Shown one piece after another: positions 38,434 through 47,199 of a stretch of DNA of 64,000 nucleotides. The first letter of the stretch is position 1; every line of letters begins with the position of its first letter. Location: the NCBI GenBank assembly GCA_025062155.1, contig JANXAM010000003.1, positions 62,001-126,000 of the forward strand. Reading direction: 5' to 3'. The notes under the pieces were generated by a model. The model was given only the letters and a program-made list of their open reading frames with translations, had not been told where the DNA came from and searched no databases. Made by a program: the position numbers and the translations under genes. The stretch is from Gloeomargarita sp. SKYB120 (GTDB taxonomy: Bacteria; Cyanobacteriota; Cyanobacteriia; Gloeomargaritales; Gloeomargaritaceae).

Positions 38434-38567
38434 GGGCCATCGGTCAGGAAAAACCTCACCAGCACTATAGCGCATCGCCTGGTCCGGCAAAGCAGTCCGC
38501 CCACTCCTTAGCATAAAAAATGCAGCGCTCGTGTATTTTAGAGAAATTAGCCCTTGCGATGGACTCC

Positions 38568-38831
38568 ATGACCGGCGAATCCTATCTCAACCATCCCAAC
38601 TTTGGCCTGCTCTACCGGATTTGCCGCCTGGGAGATGGAAGTGAACTGTACATAACCCTGTACGCCCATCGCCTGTTTTTTCACGTGCGGTACCAGGGCG
38701 ACCAGCTTGAAATCGAACCGGTGAGCCGTCATCAAGCCAAGATGCTCTTGGAAATGCACTTGCGCGACCTGCGACGCCTGGGCAAACACCAGGAGTACCA
38801 GAAACTCCAGCAGTGGGAAAAAGGGCTGTGA
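38568..38831 (+). CDS. pipX: PipX, PII-interacting coactivator of NtcA
   Basis: Small cyanobacterial regulator that swaps between the PII signal protein and the nitrogen regulator NtcA, activating NtcA when nitrogen is low. The 87-residue protein has the Tudor-like N-terminal domain (ESYLNHPNFGLLYRICRLGD, then YAHRLFFHV) and a C-terminal helical part (LLEMHLRDLRRLGKHQEYQKLQ) as in known PipX of 89 residues. ATG 38568 aligns with the family start; ATG 38559 and 38520 are in-frame alternatives. It overlaps pipY by GTGA. A likely target of its partner NtcA, the urt promoter, is in this window. Confidence 0.9.
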   Translation: MTGESYLNHPNFGLLYRICRLGDGSELYITLYAHRLFFHVRYQGDQLEIEPVSRHQAKMLLEMHLRDLRRLGKHQEYQKLQQWEKGL

Positions 38832-39502
38832 TCTCCGAACAACAGCTTGCCCAGAACTGGGAGCGCCTGCGCCGCCAGATTCCTTCCCACGTGCGAGTGG
38901 TGGCTGTGACCAAACAGGTGCCGGTGGAGTTAGTGCGCCACGCCTATCATCTGGGGTTACGCGACTTTGGGGAAAACCGCATCCAGGAGGCCGTGCCCAA
39001 AATCCAAGCGCTCCAGGATCTACCCGACATTACCTGGCATTTCATTGGTCATTTACAAAGCAACAAAGCCCGCCAAGCGCTGACCTACTTCTCCTGGATT
39101 CACAGCGTGGACGACCTGGCCCTGGCGCAACGGCTCGACCACCTCAATCAAACCCTGCAGCGCCCCGTCCAGTTGCTCCTGCAGGTGAAACTCCGTCCCG
39201 ACCCCAACAAGTACGGCTGGACTGTGCCTGCATTGCTCCAAGCGTTACCAGCGTTGGCCCAATTGCGCCACGTACGCATCAAGGGGTTAATGACCATTGC
39301 ACCCTTGGGTTTATCGCCGGTGGAACTCCAAATGCTGTTTTCAGAACTGGTGGCGCTGGGCCATCAAATTAGCAGCCAATTGCCTCTCCAGGAATACTCG
39401 ATGGGCATGTCCGATGATTATCCCTACGCGATAGCCGCTGGCGCAACCATGGTCCGTTTGGGACGCTGCTTGTTTGGCGAACGCCCCCAGCAAACCCGTT
39501 AA
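38828..39502 (+). CDS. pipY: PipY, YggS-family PLP homeostasis protein
   Basis: Pyridoxal-phosphate-binding protein of the YggS/PROSC family, which buffers PLP levels rather than catalysing a reaction. The 224-residue protein shows VAVTKQVPVELVRHAYHLG with the PLP lysine, DFGENRIQEAVPKI, WHFIGHLQSNKAR and the C-terminal YSMGMSDDYPYAIAAGATMVRLG. GTG 38828 overlaps the pipX stop by 4 nt, the linkage seen in other cyanobacteria where the two genes are co-expressed. sepF and proC follow. Confidence 0.94.
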   Translation: MISEQQLAQNWERLRRQIPSHVRVVAVTKQVPVELVRHAYHLGLRDFGENRIQEAVPKIQALQDLPDITWHFIGHLQSNKARQALTYFSWIHSVDDLALAQRLDHLNQTLQRPVQLLLQVKLRPDPNKYGWTVPALLQALPALAQLRHVRIKGLMTIAPLGLSPVELQMLFSELVALGHQISSQLPLQEYSMGMSDDYPYAIAAGATMVRLGRCLFGERPQQTR

Positions 39503-39829
39503 AAACTTGTGAAAATCCCCCGCGCTATCCGAGAACGCTCCCTATAATGACTCGAAACCGGTGAGCTTGGGCGCGTCCATGGGCAAAATCAACAAAATAA
39601 AAGGGTGGTGGATATTGATTTTGACGAAAAAAAGGGTTACGGTTCAGGTATCATCCCTTGTATTAAAGTACATTGGTAGGCCAACACCTGGCCAATCACC
39701 TGCAAGGGTGACCGGTCAAGGTTTGATGATGCACAGGCTCTACCAATGGCTGACAAACGCTTTGCCTCCTCAACACCTGGTTGATGCTTTAATGTCTACC
39801 TATACGCCTGTAGCGGGAGTACACATCCC
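39503..39829 (+). other. 327-nt intergenic region between pipY and sepF
   Basis: Contains a perfect -10 hexamer TATAAT at 39543-39548, without a clear -35, which could drive sepF with a long leader. A short open frame at 39561-39842 runs through it into sepF but has no ribosome-binding site and no recognisable composition, so I do not call it a gene. No riboswitch or tRNA is visible. Confidence 0.45.
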
Positions 39830-40396
39830 ATGCAACTGCTAAAACGCTTGCGGGAATGGATCAGCCTGGGAGAACCGGTGGAGTACGACTACGACCCCGG
39901 TCAATCTCAGAGCGCTCCTACACCCATGACGCCACCAACGACCGAGTACCGGGACGCCCCGCGCCGACGGGAACGTTCGCCGGTGACCACTACCCCAGAA
40001 CCCTCTACCTCCCGAACGCCGATGAACAACGTGATTGGTTTGCCGACGGCCCACAACCAGCCCTTTGAGGTGGTAGTGATGGAGCCGCGTTCGTTTGAGG
40101 AAATGCCCCAGGCGATTCAAGCCCTGCGGGAGCGGAAATCGGTGGTGCTCAACGTCACGCTGATGGAACCGGAGCTGGCCCAGCGGGCGGTGGACTTTGT
40201 CGCCGGCGGCACCTATGCCATTGATGGGCACCAGGAGCGACTGGGGGAGAGCATTTTTCTCTTCACGCCCAGCGGGGTGCAGGTGACCACGCGGACCTCG
40301 ATTCCCAATCCGACGCCCCTGGAGGCGCCCAGTTCTCTGCGCAACACGCCGCCGATTTGGACGCCAGAGTCCATGCCGGCCTACTTGGCTCAGTAG
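39830..40396 (+). CDS. sepF: Cell division protein SepF (Cdv2)
   Basis: Cytosolic membrane anchor for the FtsZ ring. The 188-residue protein begins with an amphipathic helix ([16 protein letters not shown]), has a Pro/Thr-rich linker (residues 28-65) and the SepF core [31 protein letters not shown]...[15 protein letters not shown] at about 78-150, with a variable tail. It precedes proC by 3 nt, a conserved neighbourhood in cyanobacteria. Confidence 0.95.
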   Translation: MQLLKRLREWISLGEPVEYDYDPGQSQSAPTPMTPPTTEYRDAPRRRERSPVTTTPEPSTSRTPMNNVIGLPTAHNQPFEVVVMEPRSFEEMPQAIQALRERKSVVLNVTLMEPELAQRAVDFVAGGTYAIDGHQERLGESIFLFTPSGVQVTTRTSIPNPTPLEAPSSLRNTPPIWTPESMPAYLAQ

Positions 40397-40399
40397 GGG

Positions 40400-41194
40400 A
40401 TGACCAACCGGTTGGGCATCATTGGCGGGGGCGCTTTGGCCGAAGCCCTCGTCCAGGGTTGGTTGTCGGAAAAATTGCTTGCCCCTGGGGAAGTGGTCGT
40501 TAGCCATCCCCGTTTGGAACGGCGACGGTACTGGCAGGAGACCTATGGAGTGGCGGTCAGCAGTGAAAATCGGGTCGCCGCCGCTGCTAGCGAAGGGGTA
40601 CTTGTCGCGGTGAAACCTCATCAGTTCAGCCAAATTGCGCCAGCCCTTCGTCACGCCCAACCGCAAGCAGTCCTAGTGTCGGTGCTGGCGGGAGTGGCTC
40701 TCGTGACTTTAGAGCAAGCTGTGCCGGAAGCGGCTTGGGTGCGCGCGATGCCTAACGCGCCGGTGCGAGTGCGGGCGGGAATCACGGCGGTGGCTTGGGG
40801 ACAGCAGGTGAATGAAGAGCAAAAAGCGTGGGTGGAGCGACTGTTTCGCGCTGTCGGCCAGGTGGTGACGGTGCCAGAAACCTACATGAATGCCGTGACG
40901 GCCCTAGCCGGCTCAGGACCGGCCTACGTGGCGGTGCTGGTGGAGGGATTGATTGACGGCGGCGTGCTGGTGGGCTTACCCCGCGCATTGGCCACCCAGT
41001 TGGCGGTGCAGACGGTTGCTGGGACCGTGGCGCTGCTCCAGCAGCAGGACATCACGCCAGCGGAGCTGAAGGCCCAAGTGATGAGTCCAGCAGGAACCAC
41101 GGCAGCCGGTCTGTTGTGTTTGGAATCCCAGGGTGTGCGGGGGCTTTTGATGCAGACGGTGCAGGCGGCCTACCAGCGGGCCCAAACCCTTTAG
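40400..41194 (+). CDS. proC: Pyrroline-5-carboxylate reductase
   Basis: Last step of proline synthesis, reducing P5C with NAD(P)H. The 264-residue protein has the Rossmann motif LGIIGGGALAEALVQG, the VLVAVKPHQF strand and the C-terminal signature MSPAGTTAAGLLCLESQGVRG. It starts 3 nt after sepF, and its end overlaps the convergent TPR gene by 4 nt. Confidence 0.96.
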   Translation: MTNRLGIIGGGALAEALVQGWLSEKLLAPGEVVVSHPRLERRRYWQETYGVAVSSENRVAAAASEGVLVAVKPHQFSQIAPALRHAQPQAVLVSVLAGVALVTLEQAVPEAAWVRAMPNAPVRVRAGITAVAWGQQVNEEQKAWVERLFRAVGQVVTVPETYMNAVTALAGSGPAYVAVLVEGLIDGGVLVGLPRALATQLAVQTVAGTVALLQQQDITPAELKAQVMSPAGTTAAGLLCLESQGVRGLLMQTVQAAYQRAQTL

Positions 41195-42018
41195 CCCATT
41201 TTTTCCAGCATTTGCTCCCGCTGTTGCTGAATCTGGCTGGCTTGAGGTTGCAGCGCTAGGGCCTTCTCAAAACAGGTCAGGGCGTCGTTGTAGCGCTGGC
41301 CATAGCTGAAGGCCACCCCCAAGTGATACCACACTTCCCAGGCGTCCGGTTGCTTTTGACTAGCCTGTTGCAAGTAAGCCACGGCATGGTCCCATCGCCC
41401 CAAGCGTTGCCAAACCCGCCCAAGCAGCAGGCAATCCTGAGCGCTCAAGGTGGGTTGGTCTGGCCGGAATTGCTCAAGCTGCTGGGATAAGTCTGCGGGC
41501 AACTCAAGACTCTCCTGGGCGAGCCACTGGCGCAGGCGTTCCAGCGGTGATGGCGTGGGTGGGACGGCAGTCAGGGGTTCGGTCACCTCCAGAGCGTGCA
41601 GCCGCTTTTGCCACTCCTGCTCCAGGGCTTGGCGGCTCTGGGCGGCGAGGGCGGCCAGCGTGAGCTGGTAGTGAGTCAGTTGCTGGGCCAACACCTCCGC
41701 CACGATGGTTTCTGCTTGGGTGCGCATGGGTTGTCGGGCTTGGTCAGCGGCCATTTGAACCAATTGCTGGAGAATGCTGCGGCGCAACCACCACAATCCC
41801 ATGCCTGTCGCCACTAGCAACAGCACCAGCACCAGCAGCAAGAGATTCAACAGCAAGGTCGTGTGGCGAAAAGCCCGGTCCACTTCCATCTGCACCACCT
41901 CTTGCCAGGGCCGGTAAGCCGACGGTTCACCTCGATTCCCCCCACCACCGCCGCCTTGGGCTAGTACCGGTTGCATCGCCAGGAGCAGTCCCAATCCCAG
42001 CCAAACCCAGCGCGCCAT
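41191..42018 (-). CDS. Membrane-anchored TPR protein
   Basis: A 275-residue protein. An N-terminal signal-like helix (WVWLGLGLLLAMQPVLAQ) is followed by a Gly-rich stretch, a second membrane helix (LLLNLLLLVLVLLLVATGMGLWWL), a coiled-coil part and two or three TPR motifs near the C-terminus (AWEVWYHLGVAFSYGQRYNDALTCFEKALALQP). It probably scaffolds a complex at the membrane. ATG 42018 was chosen over ATG 42024 because AGGTGG then lies at the right distance. No specific family recognised. Confidence 0.78.
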   Translation of the reverse strand: MARWVWLGLGLLLAMQPVLAQGGGGGGNRGEPSAYRPWQEVVQMEVDRAFRHTTLLLNLLLLVLVLLLVATGMGLWWLRRSILQQLVQMAADQARQPMRTQAETIVAEVLAQQLTHYQLTLAALAAQSRQALEQEWQKRLHALEVTEPLTAVPPTPSPLERLRQWLAQESLELPADLSQQLEQFRPDQPTLSAQDCLLLGRVWQRLGRWDHAVAYLQQASQKQPDAWEVWYHLGVAFSYGQRYNDALTCFEKALALQPQASQIQQQREQMLEKMG

Positions 42019-42110
42019 AGTCATTCCCACCTTTTCTCTCCATCTTAACGCCCGCTGCAGGGGCCAAAGAGACGGATTAAAATGCGAGAAGACAGTCTTG
42101 ATGGCCCGCC

Positions 42111-42599
42111 ATGTCCCTTTGCCCAGTCCCTCTTGAGCAACAGCCACTTCAGGAATATCGAACTCTGCGGGATTCCTGGTTTTATTGCTGGCCGGCCTTG
42201 AGTTGGGGGGCCTATGTGCGGCGACTCCTGGCAGCGGCGGGGTTAGGGGCGCTTGTGGCACTGCCGGTGGCGGCAGCCAGCTTTGACCCCTGGCGACAAC
42301 CGTGGCTGTTTGGTTGCGCTTCGGTCGCGGGCGCGGGTCTCCTGCCGAGTTTTTTGCTGTTGCGGCTGTACCTGGGATGGCGATATGTCCAGCAACGCTT
42401 GGCCAGTCGTACCATCGTGTACGAGGAATCTGGCTGGTATGATGGACGAACGTGGGAAAAACCCCCGACGCTGTTGGCGCAGGAACGACTGGTGAGCATC
42501 TATGAGGTGGGACCCCTGCTGCGGCGATTGCGGTGGAGTCTCGCGGGTGTAGCCCTGCTGTACGCCGTGCTTATGGGATTGGGGTGGCTGTGGCGGTAG
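42111..42599 (+). CDS. ycf36: Ycf36/CGLD27-family membrane protein
   Basis: A 162-residue protein conserved in cyanobacteria and plastids, of unknown biochemical function. It has the family opening CPVPLEQQPLQEYRTLRDSWFYCW, two membrane helices around residues 40-90, the loop TIVYEESGWYDGRTWEKPPTLLAQERLV and a last membrane helix. It is divergent from the TPR gene (92-nt gap with a TTAAAAT -10-like element near 42078) and overlaps the asparaginase gene downstream. Confidence 0.88.
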   Translation: MSLCPVPLEQQPLQEYRTLRDSWFYCWPALSWGAYVRRLLAAAGLGALVALPVAAASFDPWRQPWLFGCASVAGAGLLPSFLLLRLYLGWRYVQQRLASRTIVYEESGWYDGRTWEKPPTLLAQERLVSIYEVGPLLRRLRWSLAGVALLYAVLMGLGWLWR

Positions 42600-43549
42600 C
42601 GCGGGGAAAACGCACCCAGGCGGAACCCCTCACCGTGCATCTGTTGCGGGAGGGCATTCCCGAGTCATTGCACTATGTCCACGCCGCCTTGGCCGATGAA
42701 CGAGGACGGTTGTTGGCGGTCGCCGGGGATGGGGAAACGACAACCTTTGCCCGCAGTAGCCTCAAACCCTTCCAAGCGCTGGCGGTCGTCACCACCGGGA
42801 CACTCGAGCACTTTCACCTGGGAGAACGGGATTTGGCGGTTATTTGCAGTTCGCATCAGGGGCAGGTAGCTGCTACCCGCCAGGTGTTTCGCATCCTCTG
42901 GCAGGCGGATATTGACCCGGCAGAACTCCAGTGCCCCGTGCCCCCTGGCAAACGCAGTGCATTGGAGCATGGCTGTTCTGGTAAACACGCGGGGATGTTA
43001 GCCGTATGCGCTCGCTATGATTGGCCCCGTCACACCTATCTCCAGCGGCAACACCCGGTGCAGGAGTTGATTCTCCGCCAGGTGGGCGAGCTACTGGGCG
43101 TACCCGGCGCTGAATTCATTGCCGTGCATGACGACTGCGGCGCACCCACCTATCTTTTGCAACTCCATCAACTGGCCGCCCTGTACAGTCGTTTGGCGAC
43201 GGGACAACACCTGGGACTGGCGCAGATCAGCCGGGCGATGACCCAACATGCGGAATTGGTGGCGGGTGTTGGCCATTTCGACACCGAACTCATGCTGGCG
43301 ACCCAGGGAACCCTTGTAAGCAAGGCCGGGGCTGAAGGGGTGCAGTGTCTCGCGCATCTGGAAACGGGGATGGGCTTGGCGATTCGAGTGCTAGACGGCG
43401 CGAAACGCGCCAAATATGCCACCGCCATTCATCTCCTGCACCAGTTGGGTTGGATTTCCCCAAGCATCCGTGAGCGCCTAGCAGAACAGTTCGTCCAATT
43501 GGGGCCCTACGTGCGGCTAGAGGTGCAGGGGGAATTGTCCTTGCTGTAA
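42590..43549 (+). CDS. L-asparaginase II-type protein
   Basis: Predicted to hydrolyse asparagine to aspartate and ammonia. The 319-residue protein belongs to the thermolabile AnsA/asparaginase II family: LREGIPESLHYVHAALAD, FARSSLKPFQALAVVTTG, ICSSHQGQ, LEHGCSGKHAGMLAVC, AVHDDCGAPTYLLQL and GAKRAKYATAI. The start is uncertain; GTG 42590 (ten bases inside ycf36) gives MAVARGKRTQAEPL, and GTG 42584 is equally in frame. Activity is inferred from family membership. Confidence 0.9.
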   Translation: MAVARGKRTQAEPLTVHLLREGIPESLHYVHAALADERGRLLAVAGDGETTTFARSSLKPFQALAVVTTGTLEHFHLGERDLAVICSSHQGQVAATRQVFRILWQADIDPAELQCPVPPGKRSALEHGCSGKHAGMLAVCARYDWPRHTYLQRQHPVQELILRQVGELLGVPGAEFIAVHDDCGAPTYLLQLHQLAALYSRLATGQHLGLAQISRAMTQHAELVAGVGHFDTELMLATQGTLVSKAGAEGVQCLAHLETGMGLAIRVLDGAKRAKYATAIHLLHQLGWISPSIRERLAEQFVQLGPYVRLEVQGELSLL

Positions 43550-43554
43550 CGAAC

Positions 43555-43584
43555 TTGTCAGTACCCGAGAAATTGCGTTATGAT
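43555..43584 (+). promoter_or_regulatory. Predicted promoter of initiator tRNA
   Basis: TTGTCA (43555-43560) and TATGAT (43579-43584) lie 18 nt apart; transcription would start near 43591, six bases before the tRNA 5' end. Confidence 0.6.
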
Positions 43585-43596
43585 ACATATCTGCAC

Positions 43597-43670
<74 letters not shown>

Positions 43671-43890
43671 TTTCAGCCACACTAAGCTCATGTCGTAGGG
43701 TTCCAAGTAGGGGGGAGGTGCAACGAGCGTCCCCGTGGCGCCACCCAAGCTGAGCAGTGGGACCCCAGCCAACTCCCAGGGAAATCGCGTAACTTGGATC
43801 GTAGAGACAACCGTGCCTCTGTTTTTATCCGCTGGTTTAACCATTGCCCTGGTGTTCCTCGCTCAGCGTTTATCCCTGGGACGTCCCACA

Positions 43891-44559
43891 ATGAAATTCC
43901 CTGCTTTTCGCAATCGGGTTGAGGCGGGTCGCCAACTGGCCCACCGGCTGGAGCATTATGCGCGTCATTCCAACGGTATTGTGCTGGCATTGCCCCGAGG
44001 TGGTGTCCCCATCGGCGCGGAAATCGCTCGTTATCTCCATCTACCGCTGGAGGTACTGGTGGTGCGCAAGCTGGGTGTCCCTCGGCAGCCGGAACTGGCG
44101 ATGGGCGCTATTGGGGGCGGAGAGGTTGTCCTATGGCAAGCGCTGATTAATGCCCTGGGAATTACAGACGAAGAAATCAGAGCGGTGATTGCGCGGGAAA
44201 GGCAAGAAGTGGACCGGCGAGAACAGCGCTACCGGGCTGGTCGCCCCCCCCTTGCGTTGCACAACCGGGTGGTCATCCTCACCGATGATGGCGTGGCCAC
44301 TGGCGCCACCATGCTCGTTGCTGTGCGCGTTGTCCGCCGGCATCAACCGGAGCGTATTGTGGTTGCTGCACCCGTCATTGCCCTAGAGAGCCTGGCGACG
44401 TTGCGGCAGGAAGCGGATGAAGTGGTTTATCTGGTCGCCCCTTTAGAGCTAGACGGCATCGGCCTCTGGTACGAGGACTTCCGGCAATTGACCGATGAGG
44501 AGGTACTCAAAACCCTAGAATGTCTGGGTGACCGTGACAGTCCGGTGGAGCAGGGTTAG
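43891..44559 (+). CDS. Phosphoribosyltransferase-domain protein
   Basis: A 222-residue protein of the COG1926-like PRTase group. The PRPP-binding motif is VVILTDDGVATGATMLVAV near residue 130, and the N-terminal part has NGIVLALPRGGVPIGAEIAR. It is not a recognised purine or pyrimidine salvage enzyme; the substrate is unknown. ATG 43891 is preferred because relatives begin near FRNRVEAGRQLAHRL. The frame is open back to GTG 43735 and that extension would add a hydrophobic helix (VPLFLSAGLTIALVFLAQ), so a membrane-anchored form cannot be excluded. The 220 nt between the tRNA and this start hold no other gene. Confidence 0.82.
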   Translation: MKFPAFRNRVEAGRQLAHRLEHYARHSNGIVLALPRGGVPIGAEIARYLHLPLEVLVVRKLGVPRQPELAMGAIGGGEVVLWQALINALGITDEEIRAVIARERQEVDRREQRYRAGRPPLALHNRVVILTDDGVATGATMLVAVRVVRRHQPERIVVAAPVIALESLATLRQEADEVVYLVAPLELDGIGLWYEDFRQLTDEEVLKTLECLGDRDSPVEQG

Positions 44560-44831
44560 CAGTGGCCTTTGCCAAGACCCCTGTAGCTAAACCACCTTAG
44601 ATTGTCATCAAAAGAAACCGAGCTTTGCCCTGCGACTGATATAGCTAAGTCATCTATGCTTGTCATGTCTCAGGGTCGCAGGGCGTAGCCCCGTCTTGGG
44701 TTTTCCTGTCATCTTCTTGGCCAACCCAAGCAGCTCAGCTATCGCCTAAGCACACAATGTTTGGCATGAGCAGCAACTGGAAACCTTAACGTTTTCGCCT
44801 TGCCTGCTGCTTAAGCATGCCAACCTAGCCG
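44560..44831. other. Convergent intergenic region with three inverted repeats
   Basis: A 272-nt gap between convergent genes. It has GCCCTGCGAC (44627-44636)/GTCGCAGGGC (44675-44684), then CTTGGGTT (44695-44702)/AACCCAAG (44723-44730), then an imperfect pair: GGCATG...GCAGCA (44763-44775) with TGCTGC...CATGCC (44805-44821). Any could terminate transcription from either side. None is followed by a long T tract. Confidence 0.5.
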
Positions 44832-45380
44832 TTACTTCGGCAACACCACCCGGTCGATCACATGGATCACCCCGTTGCTGGCGGGAATGTCCGTCTTGAT
44901 GATGCGAGCGTTGTCCACTCGGGGTTGGCCCATGAGACTCACCGTGAGCGATTGCCCCTGCACCGTTTTGAGCGGCCCCGCCTTCAGGTCTTTAGACGTA
45001 ACCCGCCCCGGCACCACGTGATAGGTCAAAATTGCCCGTAGCCTGTCCCGGTTTTCCGGTTTAAGCAGACTCTCCAACGTCCCCTTGGGCAACGCGGCGA
45101 AGGCTTCATCCGTCGGTGCAAATACAGTAAACGGCCCAGGACCGGATAACACGTCCACCAATCCTGCTGCCTGCACCGCCTGCACCAAAGTCTTGAACTG
45201 ACCCGCCTGCTGCGCCACTTGCACAATTGTCCCTTGAGTCGCCGCTTGTTGGCCAGGATTGCCTGTCGCCACAACCGACGTTTTCCCTAGCTGGCCGCCA
45301 GCATTACCAGCCACAACTGGCCCAGCCTGTCCCATACTTAACCCGAGCGCAACAGCCAATACAGGCCACAACTTCCACAT
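44832..45380 (-). CDS. Secreted fasciclin (FAS1) domain protein
   Basis: A 182-residue protein with a signal peptide ([19 protein letters not shown]) and one FAS1 domain: [40 protein letters not shown] (the H1/FAPT motif), [10 protein letters not shown] and the C-terminal [16 protein letters not shown]1 domains mediate adhesion; small secreted forms are common in cyanobacteria and may act at the cell surface. ATG 45380 has GGAGG eight bases upstream; the frame is open for 46 further codons upstream without signal-like content. Confidence 0.92.
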   Translation of the reverse strand: MWKLWPVLAVALGLSMGQAGPVVAGNAGGQLGKTSVVATGNPGQQAATQGTIVQVAQQAGQFKTLVQAVQAAGLVDVLSGPGPFTVFAPTDEAFAALPKGTLESLLKPENRDRLRAILTYHVVPGRVTSKDLKAGPLKTVQGQSLTVSLMGQPRVDNARIIKTDIPASNGVIHVIDRVVLPK

Positions 45381-45465
45381 AAACCCAACCTCCAACGCCA
45401 CTAATGTAAACGAATATGTAGATTCATCCAGTTTTATTACGGCGTTGGTCGGTGTCTGGTTTGCC

Positions 45466-45813
45466 TTAGGCGCTAGGATTTTGCAATTCGGCGAGGGCGT
45501 CAAGGGCGTGGGTCGCATACATCAGAGCCGGGCCGCCGCCCATCATCACTGCAACACTCAAGGTTTCCATAATTTCCTGCGCCGTCGCGCCCGCCTGCAA
45601 TGCCGCCCGCGTGTGAAACCCGATACAGCCGTCGCACCGCAGTACCACGCCAATGGCCAGGGCCATCAGTTCCTTGGTTTTGGTGTCGAGAGCGCCAGGG
45701 GTCGAAGCCGACTTGCTCAGGGCATAAAACGCCTTCATGGTTTCGGGTACCGCTTGAGACAGTTGTCCCGTCCCCCGTTTAATCCGCTCCATTTCCTGCT
45801 GAAACGTGCTCAT
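45466..45813 (-). CDS. Carboxymuconolactone decarboxylase/AhpD-like protein
   Basis: A 115-residue alpha-helical protein of the AhpD-like superfamily. The AhpD-type motif E-X11-C-X2-C-X3-H is complete: Glu48, Cys60, Cys63 and His67 in [18 protein letters not shown]. This motif carries a redox-active thiol pair in AhpD, so a disulfide-reductase or peroxide-related role is likelier than decarboxylation. It lies 11 nt after the radical SAM gene on the same strand and may be in its operon. Confidence 0.9.
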   Translation of the reverse strand: MSTFQQEMERIKRGTGQLSQAVPETMKAFYALSKSASTPGALDTKTKELMALAIGVVLRCDGCIGFHTRAALQAGATAQEIMETLSVAVMMGGGPALMYATHALDALAELQNPSA

Positions 45814-45824
45814 GGCATCCCCTG

Positions 45825-46412
45825 TCAGTCGGCAACGAATTGGCCTAGAAAACCGGTAAAGATGCGAGTGCCGTCTTTCAAAACATGCACTTCCGCCTGG
45901 TTACTGGCCCAGTCCAGCCGGTTTTGGAGCGCTGGGTTGAACACATGCACCCGCTGGTTCCGTGACGACACTAGGGAATGGGGGTCGTTGACCGCCAGGG
46001 ACGCCACGTAGGGACCATCTACCAAGATATCGAGCTGGGAAAGTAAATCAGCAGCGCCCGGTGGGGCTTGGGGGCTTTGCAACTCGGCGAGGGTGTAACC
46101 GCTAAAGGACATGACATTGCGACCGGCGGCTTTCACAGCCCGAGCGACCTGAGCCAAGGCCACTGCCTGGAGAAACGGCTCGCCACCGGAAAAGGTCACC
46201 CCTTCATCGTCGGGGTCGGCCAAAATCCAGTCCACCAGTTCTGGCACCGGCACCAGCTCGCGAATTTCCCAGGCCCAGGATTGGGGGTTAAAACAGCCCG
46301 GACAAGCGCGGTAACACCCCTGCACCCAAACTACCGCGCGTCGCCCTGGCCCGTTCACTTCCGAGCCATGCACCCGCCCCATGAGATTCACATAACCTGC
46401 GGGAATTTCCAT
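45825..46412 (-). CDS. NrdG-like radical SAM activating enzyme
   Basis: A 195-residue single-domain radical SAM protein. The cluster motif C-X3-C-X2-C is Cys33, Cys37, Cys40 in VQGCYRACPGC, and the SAM-binding GGEPF motif follows in DEGVTFSGGEPFLQ. It resembles activases of anaerobic (class III) ribonucleotide reductase, but no glycyl-radical enzyme is nearby, so the target protein is unknown. ATG 46412 was preferred to the TTG at 46418. The gene is followed at close range by the AhpD-like gene. Confidence 0.85.
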   Translation of the reverse strand: MEIPAGYVNLMGRVHGSEVNGPGRRAVVWVQGCYRACPGCFNPQSWAWEIRELVPVPELVDWILADPDDEGVTFSGGEPFLQAVALAQVARAVKAAGRNVMSFSGYTLAELQSPQAPPGAADLLSQLDILVDGPYVASLAVNDPHSLVSSRNQRVHVFNPALQNRLDWASNQAEVHVLKDGTRIFTGFLGQFVAD

Positions 46413-46494
46413 CACCAAGTTGCCGAATCCTTCCCTTTCTCACCTTAGCAATCCGGCCAACCCAACCCTGGCTTTTTTGGCAATCTCTTAACTT

Positions 46495-47199
46495 CTACAC
46501 CGACAGATAGCGTTGGATAATTTCAGCCGTTAGTTCACTCGTGGGTCCCGCCGCCACAATCCCCCCTTTCTGCATGGCGTAGTAGAAATCCGCCTGCTTC
46601 ACAAAATGCAAATGCTGTTCCACCAGCAAAACGCCAATGCCGCGGGTGCTGACAATTTGCCGGACTGCCGCTTCGATTTCCAACACAATTGAAGGTTGAA
46701 TCCCTTCCGTCGGTTCATCCAGCAGCAGGAGACGGGGATGACTGACCAGCGCCCTGGCAATGGCCAACTGTTGTTGTTGCCCGCCGCTTAAGTTTCCCCC
46801 CAGGCGATGCTGCATCGCCTCGAGCGCGGGAAACAGGGTGAAGGCTTCGGTCAAGGCTCTCTCTTGCAGGGCAGCCGACGGTTCCGGATGAGCCGCCAGT
46901 CCCAGCAGCAGATTTTCCCGTACCGTCAAGCGCGGCAGAATTTCTCGGCCCTGGGGCACGTACCCAATCCCCAGTTTCGCCCGCGCGTAGGGAGGCAGGG
47001 GCAAAAGAGACTGATTTTGCCAGCGAATGTCCCCCTGGCGGGGCGTCAGTAAACCCATGATGGTTTTGAGAAGCGTGGTTTTCCCCACCCCATTGCGGCC
47101 AATCAAACAGACAATTTCCCCCGGATTTACCTTCAGGTCCACCTGCCGGAGAATGTGGCTTTCGCCGTAAAAAACATCCAAGTTACTGACATGCAACAT
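46495..47199 (-). CDS. urtE: Urea ABC transporter ATP-binding protein UrtE
   Basis: One of two ATPases of the high-affinity urea importer. The 234-residue protein has P-loop GRNGVGKTT, signature LSGGQQQQLAIARAL and Walker B LLLLDEPTEGIQPS, of the LivF-like subgroup. ATG 47199 (MLHVSNLDVFYGES) was preferred to an in-frame start at 47232; it lies 17 nt inside the end of urtD. Last gene of the urtABCDE operon. Confidence 0.94.
   Translation of the reverse strand: MLHVSNLDVFYGESHILRQVDLKVNPGEIVCLIGRNGVGKTTLLKTIMGLLTPRQGDIRWQNQSLLPLPPYARAKLGIGYVPQGREILPRLTVRENLLLGLAAHPEPSAALQERALTEAFTLFPALEAMQHRLGGNLSGGQQQQLAIARALVSHPRLLLLDEPTEGIQPSIVLEIEAAVRQIVSTRGIGVLLVEQHLHFVKQADFYYAMQKGGIVAAGPTSELTAEIIQRYLSV

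Noticed and set aside
39561-39842. 93-codon open frame between pipY and sepF
   Set aside because: No ribosome-binding site, no recognisable domain, and it runs into the sepF start; probably chance.
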